Source: Deltaproteobacteria bacterium
Lineage (GTDB): Bacteria > Bdellovibrionota > Bacteriovoracia > Bacteriovoracales > Bacteriovoracaceae
NCBI GenBank assembly: GCA_006226755.1
Contig: SBGE01000308.1
Coordinates: 1 to 36,250 of the forward strand
DNA: 36,250 bases
Direction: 5' to 3'
Shown here piece by piece: positions 1-10,147 of this stretch. The stretch's first letter is position 1. Every line of letters starts with the position of its first letter. The notes beneath the pieces were generated by a model. That model saw only the letters and a list, made by a program, of their open reading frames with translations. It had not been told where the DNA came from and did no database searches. The position numbers were made by a program, and so were the translations under genes.

Positions 1-982
1 TATTTCTTACTCTACTAGAAGAAACAAGGTTAACTTCATTAGACTTATCATCAGTCAAGAATGGAATAGCTTCTACATTTACTTCTTCAACTCTTTCTTT
101 TTCTGTTAAAGCAACTTTTTTGAAATAAACTTGTGGAACGACTGAAACAGAGGCCTTCGCGACACCAACGTTTCCAGAAACCGATACTCCAACACCAACC
201 TTAAATTCTTTAAAAATAAGGGCCTTTGAAGAAGGTTCTTCTTCAAGTGATTTACCAATTTCAGATGCTAGACCGTTGAGAACAGTTTGTGCTTTTTGAG
301 CGATTGGACTCAAGTCATTATTCTTTTGGTAGAAAGTCTTTCTTGTCCATTCAAGTCTAACTCTGACATCTCCGCCAACACTTACAAACAATCCACTAAC
401 CTTACCATCTGCAGAAACCGAAAGATCGAGCCTAATTTTGTAAGGTCTATAGGCTTGAGGAGCAGATGCTTCAGCACCTTTTGCTACTTCATAAAACTTC
501 TGAACTTTATCTGTAAGTTGAGATCTAAGATTAGCCGCATCTTTTACCTTTCCAGACTCAATGAGTGAGTTGATGAAAGGATCAAGCCCAGCAAGAGCAT
601 CATTTAAAGATTTTGCATCTGAGAAGTCTAAAGTCTCTACATTATCTTCTGTCTCAATAAGTTCTTTATTACCAGATCTCTTTTTCCAGATAAGTTCAAT
701 TCCTTTAGATCCACCCCAAGAAAGAATTCCAAGTTTTCCTTTAAGTGTTAGTCCAAGAATTGTTTTCATGTGATCAAGATACCAACCTTGTTTTTCACCA
801 TCAGCTTTCTCCAAAGCATAAGTTTGCGCTTGGTGAAGGCTGTGCATGCTTTCATCAATGTCGTAGCTTGATTTTTCTTCGTTGTTTTTTGTGTCAGCTC
901 CAAAATACCATTCAGAAGGAAGACCTGCTGAAAGGGCATTGAAACTCATGACTAGTGCTATAAGGGCAATATACTTTTTCAT
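1..982 (-). CDS. Secreted protein of unknown function, 3' end beyond window (partial)
   Basis: Open minus-strand frame from ATG at 982 (MKKYIALIALVMSFNALSAGLPSEWYFGADTKNNEEKSSYDIDESMHSLHQAQ...) with no stop to the window edge. Signal peptide; GGAAA upstream. Absent from the ORF track because it runs off the edge. Confidence 0.85.
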   Translation of the reverse strand, partial: MKKYIALIALVMSFNALSAGLPSEWYFGADTKNNEEKSSYDIDESMHSLHQAQTYALEKADGEKQGWYLDHMKTILGLTLKGKLGILSWGGSKGIELIWKKRSGNKELIETEDNVETLDFSDAKSLNDALAGLDPFINSLIESGKVKDAANLRSQLTDKVQKFYEVAKGAEASAPQAYRPYKIRLDLSVSADGKVSGLFVSVGGDVRVRLEWTRKTFYQKNNDLSPIAQKAQTVLNGLASEIGKSLEEEPSSKALIFKEFKVGVGVSVSGNVGVAKASVSVVPQVYFKKVALTEKERVEEVNVEAIPFLTDDKSNEVNLVSSSRVRN

Positions 983-985
983 GAT

Positions 986-1339
986 TTATTTCCTTTTTTT
1001 GTAAATCAGGATGAAGGCAGGTTCAGCTTCCGCTTTAAGAACGTTGCCAAGACCAAGGCCAGCTTTAGCAGCAAGGCCAACTTCTACAGCATCAAGTTTC
1101 CAAGAATTGGTTTCAGCTTTTTCAACTTTTGATAAAGCTTTCAAGGTTTCTTTCTTGGTGTACTTCATTGCGCGAGCGTTGTACTTCTTGAACTGTTTGC
1201 CTGGAAAGCTGATCTCTTTGAGCTCTCCATTTCCATCCAGTCCAACAAAAGGAATGTCATTTGCTTTTTCTTTACAACTCGTTGCAACACCCAGTGTGGC
1301 AAGAAGAGCAAAGATCTTTAAGGCTTGTTTCCACTTCAT
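986..1339 (-). CDS. Small putative lipoprotein
   Basis: 117 aa; N-terminal hydrophobic segment followed by ATSCKEK lipobox-like Cys; 3 nt upstream of the next minus-strand gene. Confidence 0.75.
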   Translation of the reverse strand: MKWKQALKIFALLATLGVATSCKEKANDIPFVGLDGNGELKEISFPGKQFKKYNARAMKYTKKETLKALSKVEKAETNSWKLDAVEVGLAAKAGLGLGNVLKAEAEPAFILIYKKRK

Positions 1340-1620
1340 AAATCTCTCCCTAGATTGGTTTGATTCTAATTATTTTTAAAAGTTTGATAAGTCAAACAAA
1401 AGTTTTCTATGTCGTACTGCGTTTTCTCTGTCTCTTGTAAAATATGAAAATTTATAAGCAAAGTAGAGTCTTTGTTCTGTTGAATCGGTTAAGGATTCAT
1501 CAGGAATTGTCAGGGTTTGCTTTGACACAAGGTAAGTCTAATGGAGTGATGTGTTAATTGGAGATATGACTAATAAGAGAGGAATAGCAAAAAGCTCCTT
1601 CTTTTTGTAGACTACGTTTT

Positions 1621-1974
1621 ATGAAAATATTCCATATTGTAAACAAAGATGAGTGGCATCAGGCCAAACAAAAAGGATCTTACCATCCTCCAACTTTGGA
1701 TCATGAAGGTTTCATTCATTGTTCTAAGGCCGATCAATTATTAGGCGTGGCCAATTCGTTTTTCAAGGGGCAAGACCACCTAGTGATTCTTAGAATTGAT
1801 CAAGCTTTAGTTGGACCTGAAGTGAAAATTGAACCGCCACTTGAAGCTCCTATGAGTAATATTCTTTTTCCTCATATTTATGGTGAGTTGAATTTGGATT
1901 GTGTGGAAGCTGAAATCGATTTTAAGTGTCAACCTGATGGAAGTTTCAAACTTCCTGAAAATCTTTTGGACTAA
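1621..1974 (+). CDS. DUF952 family protein
   Basis: MKIFHIVNKDEWHQAKQKGSYHPPTLDHEGFIHCSKADQL...LVILRID matches the DUF952 pattern (W..A...G.Y...SL..EGFIHCS). Confidence 0.85.
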   Translation: MKIFHIVNKDEWHQAKQKGSYHPPTLDHEGFIHCSKADQLLGVANSFFKGQDHLVILRIDQALVGPEVKIEPPLEAPMSNILFPHIYGELNLDCVEAEIDFKCQPDGSFKLPENLLD

Positions 1975-1976
1975 AA

Positions 1977-2159
1977 ATGAAAAAACTATTCTCTCTTATT
2001 CTTCTTGTCACTCTATGTGCTTGTTCCACAACTAAAGATGGAAAAGTTGTAATCGATACTAAGAAAGTTGATAACACTGTCGAGGATGCAACTCAGAAAA
2101 TCAAAAAGAGAAAGGACTATTGTTCTCCGCTTGATAAGTCACTCGGGAAGTGCGAGTAA
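1977..2159 (+). CDS. Small putative lipoprotein
   Basis: 60 aa; LILLVTLCACSTT lipobox; starts 2 nt after the DUF952 stop. Confidence 0.6.
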   Translation: MKKLFSLILLVTLCACSTTKDGKVVIDTKKVDNTVEDATQKIKKRKDYCSPLDKSLGKCE

Positions 2160-2265
2160 GAAGACTTAAACAGTCGGGAAAATCTTATTTCAGCCACTTG
2201 CTATAGGCTGATTAAAACATAATCTTACATTTTTTGAACCGTATCTTGGGTTCGCGGACAATGGA

Positions 2266-3282
2266 GTGATGAAAACATTTATCACTCTACTTCTTTTTTC
2301 CCTTTTCACTCCTCTTACTTATGGAATCTGTGTCCACGAAAAAAAGCTGTCTGGTTTTGAGTTATTGGATTCTTTGACACATGAATCAGCTTCTCAGTTC
2401 CATGTTGAAGTTGATGGAGTTTTCTATCCCATGAATAAAATTCCTAAGCTTAATCCAGCTAAAGAATATTCTGTTCAATGGGGACACAGTAAAGCTATCA
2501 GTGGCTATGATGATAAATATGTTAAATATTATCGCTATTCTCGAGTACAAGAATTCATCGAAATTCATCGGCAGGCATTAACTCAAAAGGGATATACAAT
2601 TTCTATCATTGGGAAGTCTGTAGAAGGTAGAAATCTTTATTCAATTTATCCAAATACAATTGATACATCCAAGAAAATGGTTTTGATGTATGGAAGGCAT
2701 CATGGAGATGAAGGAACAGCAAACTGGATAATCGAAGGGTTTGTTGAAAAGTTACTTTCTAATAACGATTTTTTTGATCGTTTTCAATTGATACTTTATC
2801 CAATGGTGAATCCTGATGGAGCTGAGGCACAGAAAAGATACAATAGTCGTGGAAGAGATTTGAATCGCGTTTGGTATTCCTCTCCTTCGAGATCCAAAGA
2901 TGAAGTGGCCATCATTCAGACACATCTCAAGTCAATATACTTAGATAAAGGATATCTTCCGATCATCGCACTAGACATGCATGGTTCGTTTACTCAAGAT
3001 TTTATCTATCGCGTAGATCGCTCTTTTAGAGATCTTCCATTCTTTAATACCCAACAGAATTTTATCGATGAACTTGGCTCCAGAGATCGTTGGCAAGCTG
3101 GTACTTATGATCTATCCAATGGTGATCCTCAGATGGCGAGAATTTATCTGGTTCGAGACTTTGGGATTAACGCCCTTACACATGAAACTCCAAGAGATAT
3201 TGCCAAAAATGGAGAGCGAAGCCTCGAGACTTTGAAATCTCAAGGCCGAGATGTATATGAGTCGATTTTGACTCTTTATTGA
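2266..3282 (+). CDS. Secreted M14-family zinc carboxypeptidase
   Basis: Signal peptide; IGKSVEGRNLYSI...YGRHHGDEGTANW (HxxE zinc motif), NPDGAE...RGRDLNR, ALDMHGS, THETPRD. Confidence 0.88.
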   Translation: MMKTFITLLLFSLFTPLTYGICVHEKKLSGFELLDSLTHESASQFHVEVDGVFYPMNKIPKLNPAKEYSVQWGHSKAISGYDDKYVKYYRYSRVQEFIEIHRQALTQKGYTISIIGKSVEGRNLYSIYPNTIDTSKKMVLMYGRHHGDEGTANWIIEGFVEKLLSNNDFFDRFQLILYPMVNPDGAEAQKRYNSRGRDLNRVWYSSPSRSKDEVAIIQTHLKSIYLDKGYLPIIALDMHGSFTQDFIYRVDRSFRDLPFFNTQQNFIDELGSRDRWQAGTYDLSNGDPQMARIYLVRDFGINALTHETPRDIAKNGERSLETLKSQGRDVYESILTLY

Positions 3283-3283
3283 T

Positions 3284-4288
3284 CTATTTGAAAAAGATTG
3301 AAGCGAATCCGTCTCGTAATTCTTTACGTTTCCTATTCACAGAATCGATGACCATATCATCCCACCTGAAAGAACCTTTCATGAGTTCTGTTAGAGGTTT
3401 TCCCCCTTTAGGAGGAGCATGACTTGGGAAAGGAGAATAGCTGTAGGCATCGACCATGATTTTTTGAGCCTCTTCACTGAAAAACCATTTCACGACATCC
3501 TTCAAAAATGGTTTTTGCTTTTTCCTTTTGGGAAGAGCGAGAACATTCTGTTGAATTATGACACCATCACTTGGATAAATAATCTTCAAATCTTTTTCTT
3601 CATCCATATAACGAAGCATAATGTCCATTGTTAACCAACCGATGTCACGTTTTCCTGATTTGAGAGCTTGATAAACAGTCCCATTACCACCATTCGAAAT
3701 GGTTTTATTTTCTCTTAGACCTTGAACAAAATCCCATCCGTAATGATGTTGAAGCATGGCGAGAGTTGTAAAATTAGTCCCACTGGATAGAGGGTTTCCA
3801 ATAGCAATGCGTTTCATCCATTTTGGTGAGGAGAGTTCTTTAAATGACTTTGGAGCTTCAGAAGGAATAATCTTTTTACTGTTGTAGACAGGAACGGTTA
3901 CTGGAACACTGAAACTCGCGAAGAGATTACTCTTGTTTTTAAACTCATCTGGAATTTCTGCAATGAGATTTTGATCAATTGGAGAGAAGTATCCCTGCTT
4001 CGCTTTTTCCTGCATCCACAGTCTTGAGGTGGCAATGATTATATCAGCGTTGATCTCTCCATCGGTCAAAATTTGAGTATCAGATTTTCCGGCGATCTCT
4101 TCACTGCCATCCTTGTACCAGTGAAACTCAATTTCGGGAAACTTCGCTTTTAGTTTTTCATTAATTTCATCGACAGTTCCTTTCCATAGAGAACTATATA
4201 TCCATACTCTCTTTACTTCTGGAGCTTTTTTTTCCTGATTACAAGAGATCAAAAGAAAAGGAATCAATACAAGTAAAAACTTTTTCAT
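3284..4288 (-). CDS. ABC transporter extracellular substrate-binding lipoprotein (Fe3+/spermidine-type fold)
   Basis: Lipobox LLISCNQ; VWIYSSLWKGTVDEINEKLKAKFPEIEFHWYKDGSEEIAGK; KWMKRIAIGNPLSSGTNFTTLAML; 4-nt overlap with the paaZ-like stop. Confidence 0.82.
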   Translation of the reverse strand: MKKFLLVLIPFLLISCNQEKKAPEVKRVWIYSSLWKGTVDEINEKLKAKFPEIEFHWYKDGSEEIAGKSDTQILTDGEINADIIIATSRLWMQEKAKQGYFSPIDQNLIAEIPDEFKNKSNLFASFSVPVTVPVYNSKKIIPSEAPKSFKELSSPKWMKRIAIGNPLSSGTNFTTLAMLQHHYGWDFVQGLRENKTISNGGNGTVYQALKSGKRDIGWLTMDIMLRYMDEEKDLKIIYPSDGVIIQQNVLALPKRKKQKPFLKDVVKWFFSEEAQKIMVDAYSYSPFPSHAPPKGGKPLTELMKGSFRWDDMVIDSVNRKRKELRDGFASIFFK

Positions 4289-6321
4289 GGCTTCTTCGCC
4301 ACCATTGTTAGAATTGTAGCAAGAGCTGCCGTTTCTCCCTCATTATCGATGACATCAACTTGCCATTTGACGATACCTCTTGGAATTTCATCTTCTCTGT
4401 CTTCTTGGGCGATCTTTTCTTTACAAGTCAATTTGACCTGCATGGTTGCTCCAACATACATCGGTTTGATGAATCTGAGTTCATCAATACCATAATTGGC
4501 CAGGACTGGACCTTTTGGAGGATCGACGAACAGACCAGCCGCAGCTGAAATAATGAAATAACCATGGGCCACTTGGGAGTCAAAAAGTGTATTTGAAAAA
4601 TCACTATCGGCCTTATGTGCGTAGAAATGATCACCACTTAAATTGGCGAAGGCATCAATATCTTCTTTTGTGATTTCTCTGGCATTTGTTGTAAGTGTGT
4701 CGCCAATATTAAGTTCTTCAAAATATTTTCTGAAGGGGTGAACATCAAATTCAGGTCTAGCTCCACCTGGTTGGTAAACCTTAGTGACTTTGGTCAGTGT
4801 GGTCGGATGACCTTGAATGGCCGTTCTTTGCATGTAATGAAAAACTCCGCGTATTCCGCCCATTTCTTCTCCACCACCAGCTCGACCTGGTCCACCGTGT
4901 ACAAGTTGTGGCATTGGAGAACCGTGACCTGTACTTTCTTTGGAACAGTCTTTATTCAAAATTAGAAGACGACCGTGGGAGGAAGCACATCCCATCACCA
5001 TGTCGGTAGCAAACTGATCATCTGCTGTGATGATAGATCCAACTAGTGATCCTTGGCCCATCCTCGCCAACTGAATGGCCTCCTCTCTGCCTTCGTAAGG
5101 AATGAGGGTCGTGACAGGACCGAATGCCTCTATGTCATGGACATCTGTGTTTTTGAATGGATCTTCGCAACGTAGAACAGTAGGTGGAACGAAGGCACCT
5201 TTTTGTCTATCTCCACCTAGAAGTTCAAAGGCTTCATTTTGGTAAACAACTTCACACGACTTTCTTAGTTCAGATATTTTTGAAAGAACTTCATTTCTTT
5301 GGTCAATAGAGGCAAGCGGTCCCATGCGAACACCTTCTACAGTTGGGTCACCAATTGTAGTTTTCTCTAATCTTTTGGAAAGTGCTTCACCGACTGCTTC
5401 TATCATATTTTTAGGAACAATCGTTCTTCTGATCGCGGTACATTTTTGTCCTGCTTTGACAGTGATTTCTTTTGCCACTTCTTTGATGAAAATTTCAAAC
5501 TCTTCTGAACCTGGTTTGACATCTTCTCCCAAAATACAACAGTTGAGAGAGTCTGCTTCCATGTTGAATGGTACAGAGTGCTCAACTATATTTTTATGTG
5601 ACTTGAGCATCTTGCCGGTCGAGGCCGAGCCAGTAAAGGTCACCACGTCTTGATTGGTGACATGATCAAGAATGCCACGAGCAGATCCACAAATGAGTTG
5701 GATTGAACCTTCTGGAAAAATATTACTTGCGATGATTTCTTTCACAACAGCTTCTGTCAGATAAGATGTTGCCGTCGCTGGTTTGACGACTGCAGGAACA
5801 CCTGCAAGAAGGTTGACCGCGATTTTTTCAAGCATTCCCCAGACAGGAAAATTAAAAGCATTAATATGGATAGCAACACCTTCTTTAGGCACATAAATAT
5901 GATGACCGATAAAGCTTCCACCTTTGGAAAGGATTTCAGGTTTTCCATCAACATAAAAAGGGGTGTCTGGCATTTCTCGTCTTCCCTTGGAAGACATGAC
6001 AAACAAATTTCCAATACCGCCTTCAATATCAATCCACGAATCAATTTTGGTGGCCCCTGTCTGGTAACTAATGCGATAAAACTCCTCTTTTTTCGAAAGA
6101 AGATGCATGGCCAAGGCCTTTAATCTTCTTCCACGGTCGTGAAAAGTGAGCTTTCTTAAATTATGGTTTCCTACATTTCGGGCATAATGAAGAACTGAAC
6201 CCAGATCAATTCCTTCACTTGAAGCATAAGCAACAACTTCACCAGTTGAAGCATTCAGAAGTGCAGAGCCTTCGCCTTTACCTTCAGTCCACTTACCTTC
6301 CACGTAGTTCATAAGTTTCAT
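4285..6321 (-). CDS. paaZ: PaaZ-like bifunctional aldehyde dehydrogenase / MaoC-type enoyl-CoA hydratase
   Basis: 678 aa; N-terminal ALDH with GQKCTAIRR catalytic Cys and MEADSLN; C-terminal MaoC/hotdog FANLSGDHFYAHKADSDF...VAHGYF. Size and domain order match PaaZ. Confidence 0.88.
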   Translation of the reverse strand: MKLMNYVEGKWTEGKGEGSALLNASTGEVVAYASSEGIDLGSVLHYARNVGNHNLRKLTFHDRGRRLKALAMHLLSKKEEFYRISYQTGATKIDSWIDIEGGIGNLFVMSSKGRREMPDTPFYVDGKPEILSKGGSFIGHHIYVPKEGVAIHINAFNFPVWGMLEKIAVNLLAGVPAVVKPATATSYLTEAVVKEIIASNIFPEGSIQLICGSARGILDHVTNQDVVTFTGSASTGKMLKSHKNIVEHSVPFNMEADSLNCCILGEDVKPGSEEFEIFIKEVAKEITVKAGQKCTAIRRTIVPKNMIEAVGEALSKRLEKTTIGDPTVEGVRMGPLASIDQRNEVLSKISELRKSCEVVYQNEAFELLGGDRQKGAFVPPTVLRCEDPFKNTDVHDIEAFGPVTTLIPYEGREEAIQLARMGQGSLVGSIITADDQFATDMVMGCASSHGRLLILNKDCSKESTGHGSPMPQLVHGGPGRAGGGEEMGGIRGVFHYMQRTAIQGHPTTLTKVTKVYQPGGARPEFDVHPFRKYFEELNIGDTLTTNAREITKEDIDAFANLSGDHFYAHKADSDFSNTLFDSQVAHGYFIISAAAGLFVDPPKGPVLANYGIDELRFIKPMYVGATMQVKLTCKEKIAQEDREDEIPRGIVKWQVDVIDNEGETAALATILTMVAKKP

Positions 6322-6464
6322 GGATATTTCCTTTAAAAATGATGTTTATCAGCGATTTAAAAATATAATGAGTTTAAATTCTGCCTATAAAGATGACAAA
6401 TGAAACACTGTGCATCATGCCGGTATATTTACCTTAAGTCATAATGTGCGCCACAGGAGTTAGA

Positions 6465-8633
6465 ATGAGCACGAATTATTTCAGTAATGCGGACCAGTGT
6501 GTCGAAGAAACCATCGCAAAATTAGGCAAAAAGATAGTTATGGGAATTCCTCTGGCGCTGGGAAAACCAAACCATATCGTGAATGCCTTTTATCGCAAGG
6601 CTAAAAAAGACAAGTCCATCAGTTTAAAAATTGTGACTGCTCTTACTCTTGGACATTTAAAAGGGAAATCCTTACTTGAAAGTCGTTTCATCGAACCATT
6701 CAGTGATCGACTGTTTGAAGACTACCCAGATTTTGATTACGCCCTCGATCGTGCCAAGGGAAAAATACCATCAAACATTGAAATTTATGAGTTTTACTTT
6801 CCGGCTGGTAAGCAGATTGGAAATGAGTATGCTCAGCAAAATTATATCTCCAGCAATTATACTCATGTCGCAAGGGACATGATGGATCATGGTGTGAATG
6901 TTCTGGCTCAAATGGTGCATAAAAGAAGCGAGAATGGAGAAACAACTTTCTCTTTATCGTGCAATCCGGATGTAACGGTTGATTTGGTCCCTCTGATGAT
7001 GAAAAAAGAAAAAGAGACTGGTGAAAAAGTAGCTTTTCTTGCTCAGGTCAATAATAACTTGCCCTATATGTATGGAGATGCTGTCGTTCCTGAAAGTTTT
7101 TTCACAGATGTGGTTGAAAGTCCTGATCTGAAATTCAAACTTTTTGGTCCTCCAAAAATGGCGGTTTCTGATGCTGACTTCATGATCGGGTTGAATGCTT
7201 CTGCTTTGGTTAAAGATGGCGGGGCGATTCAAGTCGGAATTGGAGCACTTGGTGACGCTGTCAATTATGGACTTATTCTTAGAGAAAAAGAAAATGATCT
7301 CTATCGAAATGTTTTGAAAGATACCGGCATTTCCATGAAATTCGCAGAAGTCATCAATAAAGTAGGAAGTGTCGATAAATTTCAAGAGGGGCTTTTTGGA
7401 GCAACTGAGATGTTTGTCGATGGTTTTATGGACCTCTACAATGCAGGTGTCATTAAGAAGAAAGTTTATAATGATATTCATATTCAACGATTGTTGAATG
7501 AGAAAAAAATCAAGCCTGAGTTTGACAAAAATATTGTGGATCATCTTCTTGAAGCTGGAGCTATCCATCATCACTTACGTGAAAGTGATGTGGAATATCT
7601 CAAACGTTTTGGAATCCTGAAAGCAGGAGTTGAGTTCAAAGAAGGAAAACTTTATCTTTTGGGTGAAGAGCCCGTCGTTGCAGATCTTGATAACCTTGAT
7701 ACCAAAGATAAAATTTTGGATCATTTCCTTGGGAATTATCTGAAAGATGGTCATGTCATACATGGTGGATTTTTTCTGGGGCCAAATAAGTTTTACAATT
7801 GGTTGAACTCACTAAGCGAAGATGAGAGAAAATTGTTTTTTATGACCAGCGTTGGAGGAATCAATCAACTGTATTGGAGTGAAACAATTGATACTCTTCA
7901 AAGGAAAGATGCTCGATTTATCAATACTTGTCTCTATGTGACTATGAATGGCGGCGTCTGTTCTGATGGATTGGAAAATGGTGAAATCATTTCAGGCGTA
8001 GGGGGGCAGTATAATTTTGTGGCCATGTCTCATGCCATTCCTGGAGGGCGATCAATACTGAAACTCAGAGCAACCAGGTATGACGGTAAAAAACTTCAAT
8101 CTAATATTATGTGGAACTATGGACATATAACCATTCCAAGACATTTGCGAGACTTGATTGTGACGGAGTATGGTATTGCGGATCTCAGAGGAAAGGCCGA
8201 TAAAGATATCATCAAAGAACTTCTAAAAATAACTGATAGTCGATTCCAAGAAGAATTGCTCAGTATTGCAAAGAAGTATAAAAAAGTTGAAAAGAATTGG
8301 CAGATTCCCAAAGAATTTTGCCAAAATACTCCAGATTATGTGACTTCGAAACTTAAGCCTTATAAAGAGAAAGGTTATTTTGACAAGTTCCCGTTTGGTA
8401 CTGATTTTACTGAAGAGGAAATCATTATTGGGGGAGCTTTGAAAAAACTAAAAAAGGCCACTGCTAGAAAACCTAGAGCAATAAAAATTCTTTTAAGTAA
8501 TCTTGTTGCGAGTCCTAGAGTGAAGGGACAAGAAAAGTATTTGGAGAGAATGAATCTTCTGAAGCCGAAAGGATTCAAGGAAAGATTCTTTCAAAAATTG
8601 CTGCTTAGAAGTTTGAATGGAGAGTTTAATTAA
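6465..8633 (+). CDS. Acetyl-CoA hydrolase/transferase family protein
   Basis: ISGVGGQYNFVAMSHAIPGGRSILKLRATR and TEYGIADLRGK motifs. ORF opens at 6444, but an ATG at 6465 has an AGGAG just upstream and is preferred. Confidence 0.85.
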   Translation: MSTNYFSNADQCVEETIAKLGKKIVMGIPLALGKPNHIVNAFYRKAKKDKSISLKIVTALTLGHLKGKSLLESRFIEPFSDRLFEDYPDFDYALDRAKGKIPSNIEIYEFYFPAGKQIGNEYAQQNYISSNYTHVARDMMDHGVNVLAQMVHKRSENGETTFSLSCNPDVTVDLVPLMMKKEKETGEKVAFLAQVNNNLPYMYGDAVVPESFFTDVVESPDLKFKLFGPPKMAVSDADFMIGLNASALVKDGGAIQVGIGALGDAVNYGLILREKENDLYRNVLKDTGISMKFAEVINKVGSVDKFQEGLFGATEMFVDGFMDLYNAGVIKKKVYNDIHIQRLLNEKKIKPEFDKNIVDHLLEAGAIHHHLRESDVEYLKRFGILKAGVEFKEGKLYLLGEEPVVADLDNLDTKDKILDHFLGNYLKDGHVIHGGFFLGPNKFYNWLNSLSEDERKLFFMTSVGGINQLYWSETIDTLQRKDARFINTCLYVTMNGGVCSDGLENGEIISGVGGQYNFVAMSHAIPGGRSILKLRATRYDGKKLQSNIMWNYGHITIPRHLRDLIVTEYGIADLRGKADKDIIKELLKITDSRFQEELLSIAKKYKKVEKNWQIPKEFCQNTPDYVTSKLKPYKEKGYFDKFPFGTDFTEEEIIIGGALKKLKKATARKPRAIKILLSNLVASPRVKGQEKYLERMNLLKPKGFKERFFQKLLLRSLNGEFN

Positions 8634-8635
8634 CT

Positions 8636-9076
8636 CTATTCGGCGTCGCTCAGATACATTGAGCTCATAAACATGACCGGAAAGCTCACGACTTCTCTCC
8701 AGTAGTATTCGAGATCATCGTGCCAGTTGGCATCGCATTCCTTTCCCGCCATGATAAGGGCTTCTATCCAATAATAGTAATTATGAGGGTGGATGTTCAT
8801 ATTTTTCTTGTTATGTGTTTTACATAACCTCAAAAATTGAACACGAGCATTTTTATCATCGCCACTGATATAACCAAACATGAAGTCAAGTCCGTCAATA
8901 ATGACTTCCTCTTGCTTTTCAAAATCTGTATTTTTGAAATATTCCTTGATACTAGGTTTGAGATAGAAGAGGTATTTATAAAATCTCTCGGCAAAGAACT
9001 TGTGGCTGGCTGCTCGATAATAACTATCTTTGACCAGATCAACTTTTTCTTCCCATGACTTCTTTCTTGCTTTCAT
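8636..9076 (-). CDS. Globin-family haem protein, single domain
   Basis: 146 aa; FYKYLFYLKPSIKEYF ... FLRLCKTHNKKNMNIHPHNYYYWIEALI ... YWREVV resembles bacterial globin (RRHxxYGVxPxHYxxVgeALl). His in KTHNKK fits the proximal His. Confidence 0.72.
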   Translation of the reverse strand: MKARKKSWEEKVDLVKDSYYRAASHKFFAERFYKYLFYLKPSIKEYFKNTDFEKQEEVIIDGLDFMFGYISGDDKNARVQFLRLCKTHNKKNMNIHPHNYYYWIEALIMAGKECDANWHDDLEYYWREVVSFPVMFMSSMYLSDAE

Positions 9077-9148
9077 CTCTTCATGTTAGGAAGAATTGAG
9101 ATAACGGTCAATACTGATGAGCTTGAGATTGTCTTAAGGATGAGAGAA

Positions 9149-9997
9149 TTATTTCCACTTAAGTTGAATGTACTTACTTTTGACTTTTGACTTGAGTGGG
9201 ATGTCTTTAAGTTGATTCTTGATATTTTCAATCCGAAGGTCTTTCATCAGAGAATCAAACTTTTTTGAACATCCATATTTGGTAGCGGTTATTGTCGAAA
9301 AGCTGTTGGCCATATTCAATTCTCCAACTTGAAGGGATAGAGAAAGGTAAACAGAAGGGATACTGACTATTTCTGTTTCAATATCTTCTAGCTTTACTCC
9401 ATTCATTCTTGTTTCCAATTCTTCCAGCAATTGTTCTGTAATGACAGTGTCATAACCCAAAGCTCTTTTGGATTCTTCTCTTCTCGATCTTAAGTTTCTT
9501 GCTGCAGCTCCTGTAGCAATTGTCATGCCTACATTCATGTTGAAATTTTGAAGCTGAAAAGCGTTTTTTAAATTACCTGAATAACTTTCGACAGCTATGA
9601 CTGATTCACCACTACAGGTAAAGCTGACCAAGTCCAACGAAAGGGAATCCAATTTCTCTGACTTTTCTGTGTAATTTAATTTGATATAAGTACGAACATC
9701 ACCTGAAACTTTTTTGAACTCGACTTGCGGAGGATAAATATTCACTTCACCTTTAAAGTTTCCATTTTTTGAAACAACTTCAAAATCCAAACCAGACTTC
9801 TGAGTCATGCAGCCCGATTGAGCTCCTACACGAAGGGGTATTTCAATTTGCTGGCTTACACCGCCTTGAAAAGCTCCGTTCCCCCCGCCAATTGAAAGTC
9901 CAAAGCCTGTGCTTCGAACAATTCTGACTTGATCAGTTCTACATGCCAACACCTGCCATGACATAATAAGGGCGAACATAAAAATGAGCTTTTTCAT
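9149..9997 (-). CDS. Secreted protein of unknown function
   Basis: 282 aa; signal peptide MKKLIFMFALIMSWQVLACRTDQ; no family recognised. Confidence 0.75.
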   Translation of the reverse strand: MKKLIFMFALIMSWQVLACRTDQVRIVRSTGFGLSIGGGNGAFQGGVSQQIEIPLRVGAQSGCMTQKSGLDFEVVSKNGNFKGEVNIYPPQVEFKKVSGDVRTYIKLNYTEKSEKLDSLSLDLVSFTCSGESVIAVESYSGNLKNAFQLQNFNMNVGMTIATGAAARNLRSRREESKRALGYDTVITEQLLEELETRMNGVKLEDIETEIVSIPSVYLSLSLQVGELNMANSFSTITATKYGCSKKFDSLMKDLRIENIKNQLKDIPLKSKVKSKYIQLKWK

Positions 9998-10147
9998 TCA
10001 ATAATCTCCGATAGATTGGGTCGATTTTAACCTGATCTCGAGTATTTCTGGGAGGAATTGGAATATTTACATGGACATATGCTTCTTGCACCAAATGGGC
10101 TGAAGGCCTAAGATATCATCACATTTGAACCATTTAGCGGAGTTAAA

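Noticed and set aside
287-942. Plus-strand ORFs 287-568, 561-773, 745-942
   Set aside because: Antisense to the long open minus-strand secreted protein (1-982) with a good signal peptide and RBS.
1011-1379. Plus-strand 122-aa ORF
   Set aside because: Antisense to the lipoprotein gene 986-1339; low-complexity translation, no RBS.
1585-1610. Short AAAAAG/CTTTTT inverted repeat upstream of the DUF952 gene
   Set aside because: Low-complexity A/T stem expected by chance in AT-rich DNA.
4360-6123. Several plus-strand and out-of-frame ORFs inside paaZ
   Set aside because: Shadow ORFs of a full-length, motif-complete PaaZ-like gene.
6954-7574. 206-aa minus-strand ORF
   Set aside because: Antisense to the acetyl-CoA hydrolase/transferase; composition (Ile/Asn/Phe/His-rich) typical of a shadow frame.
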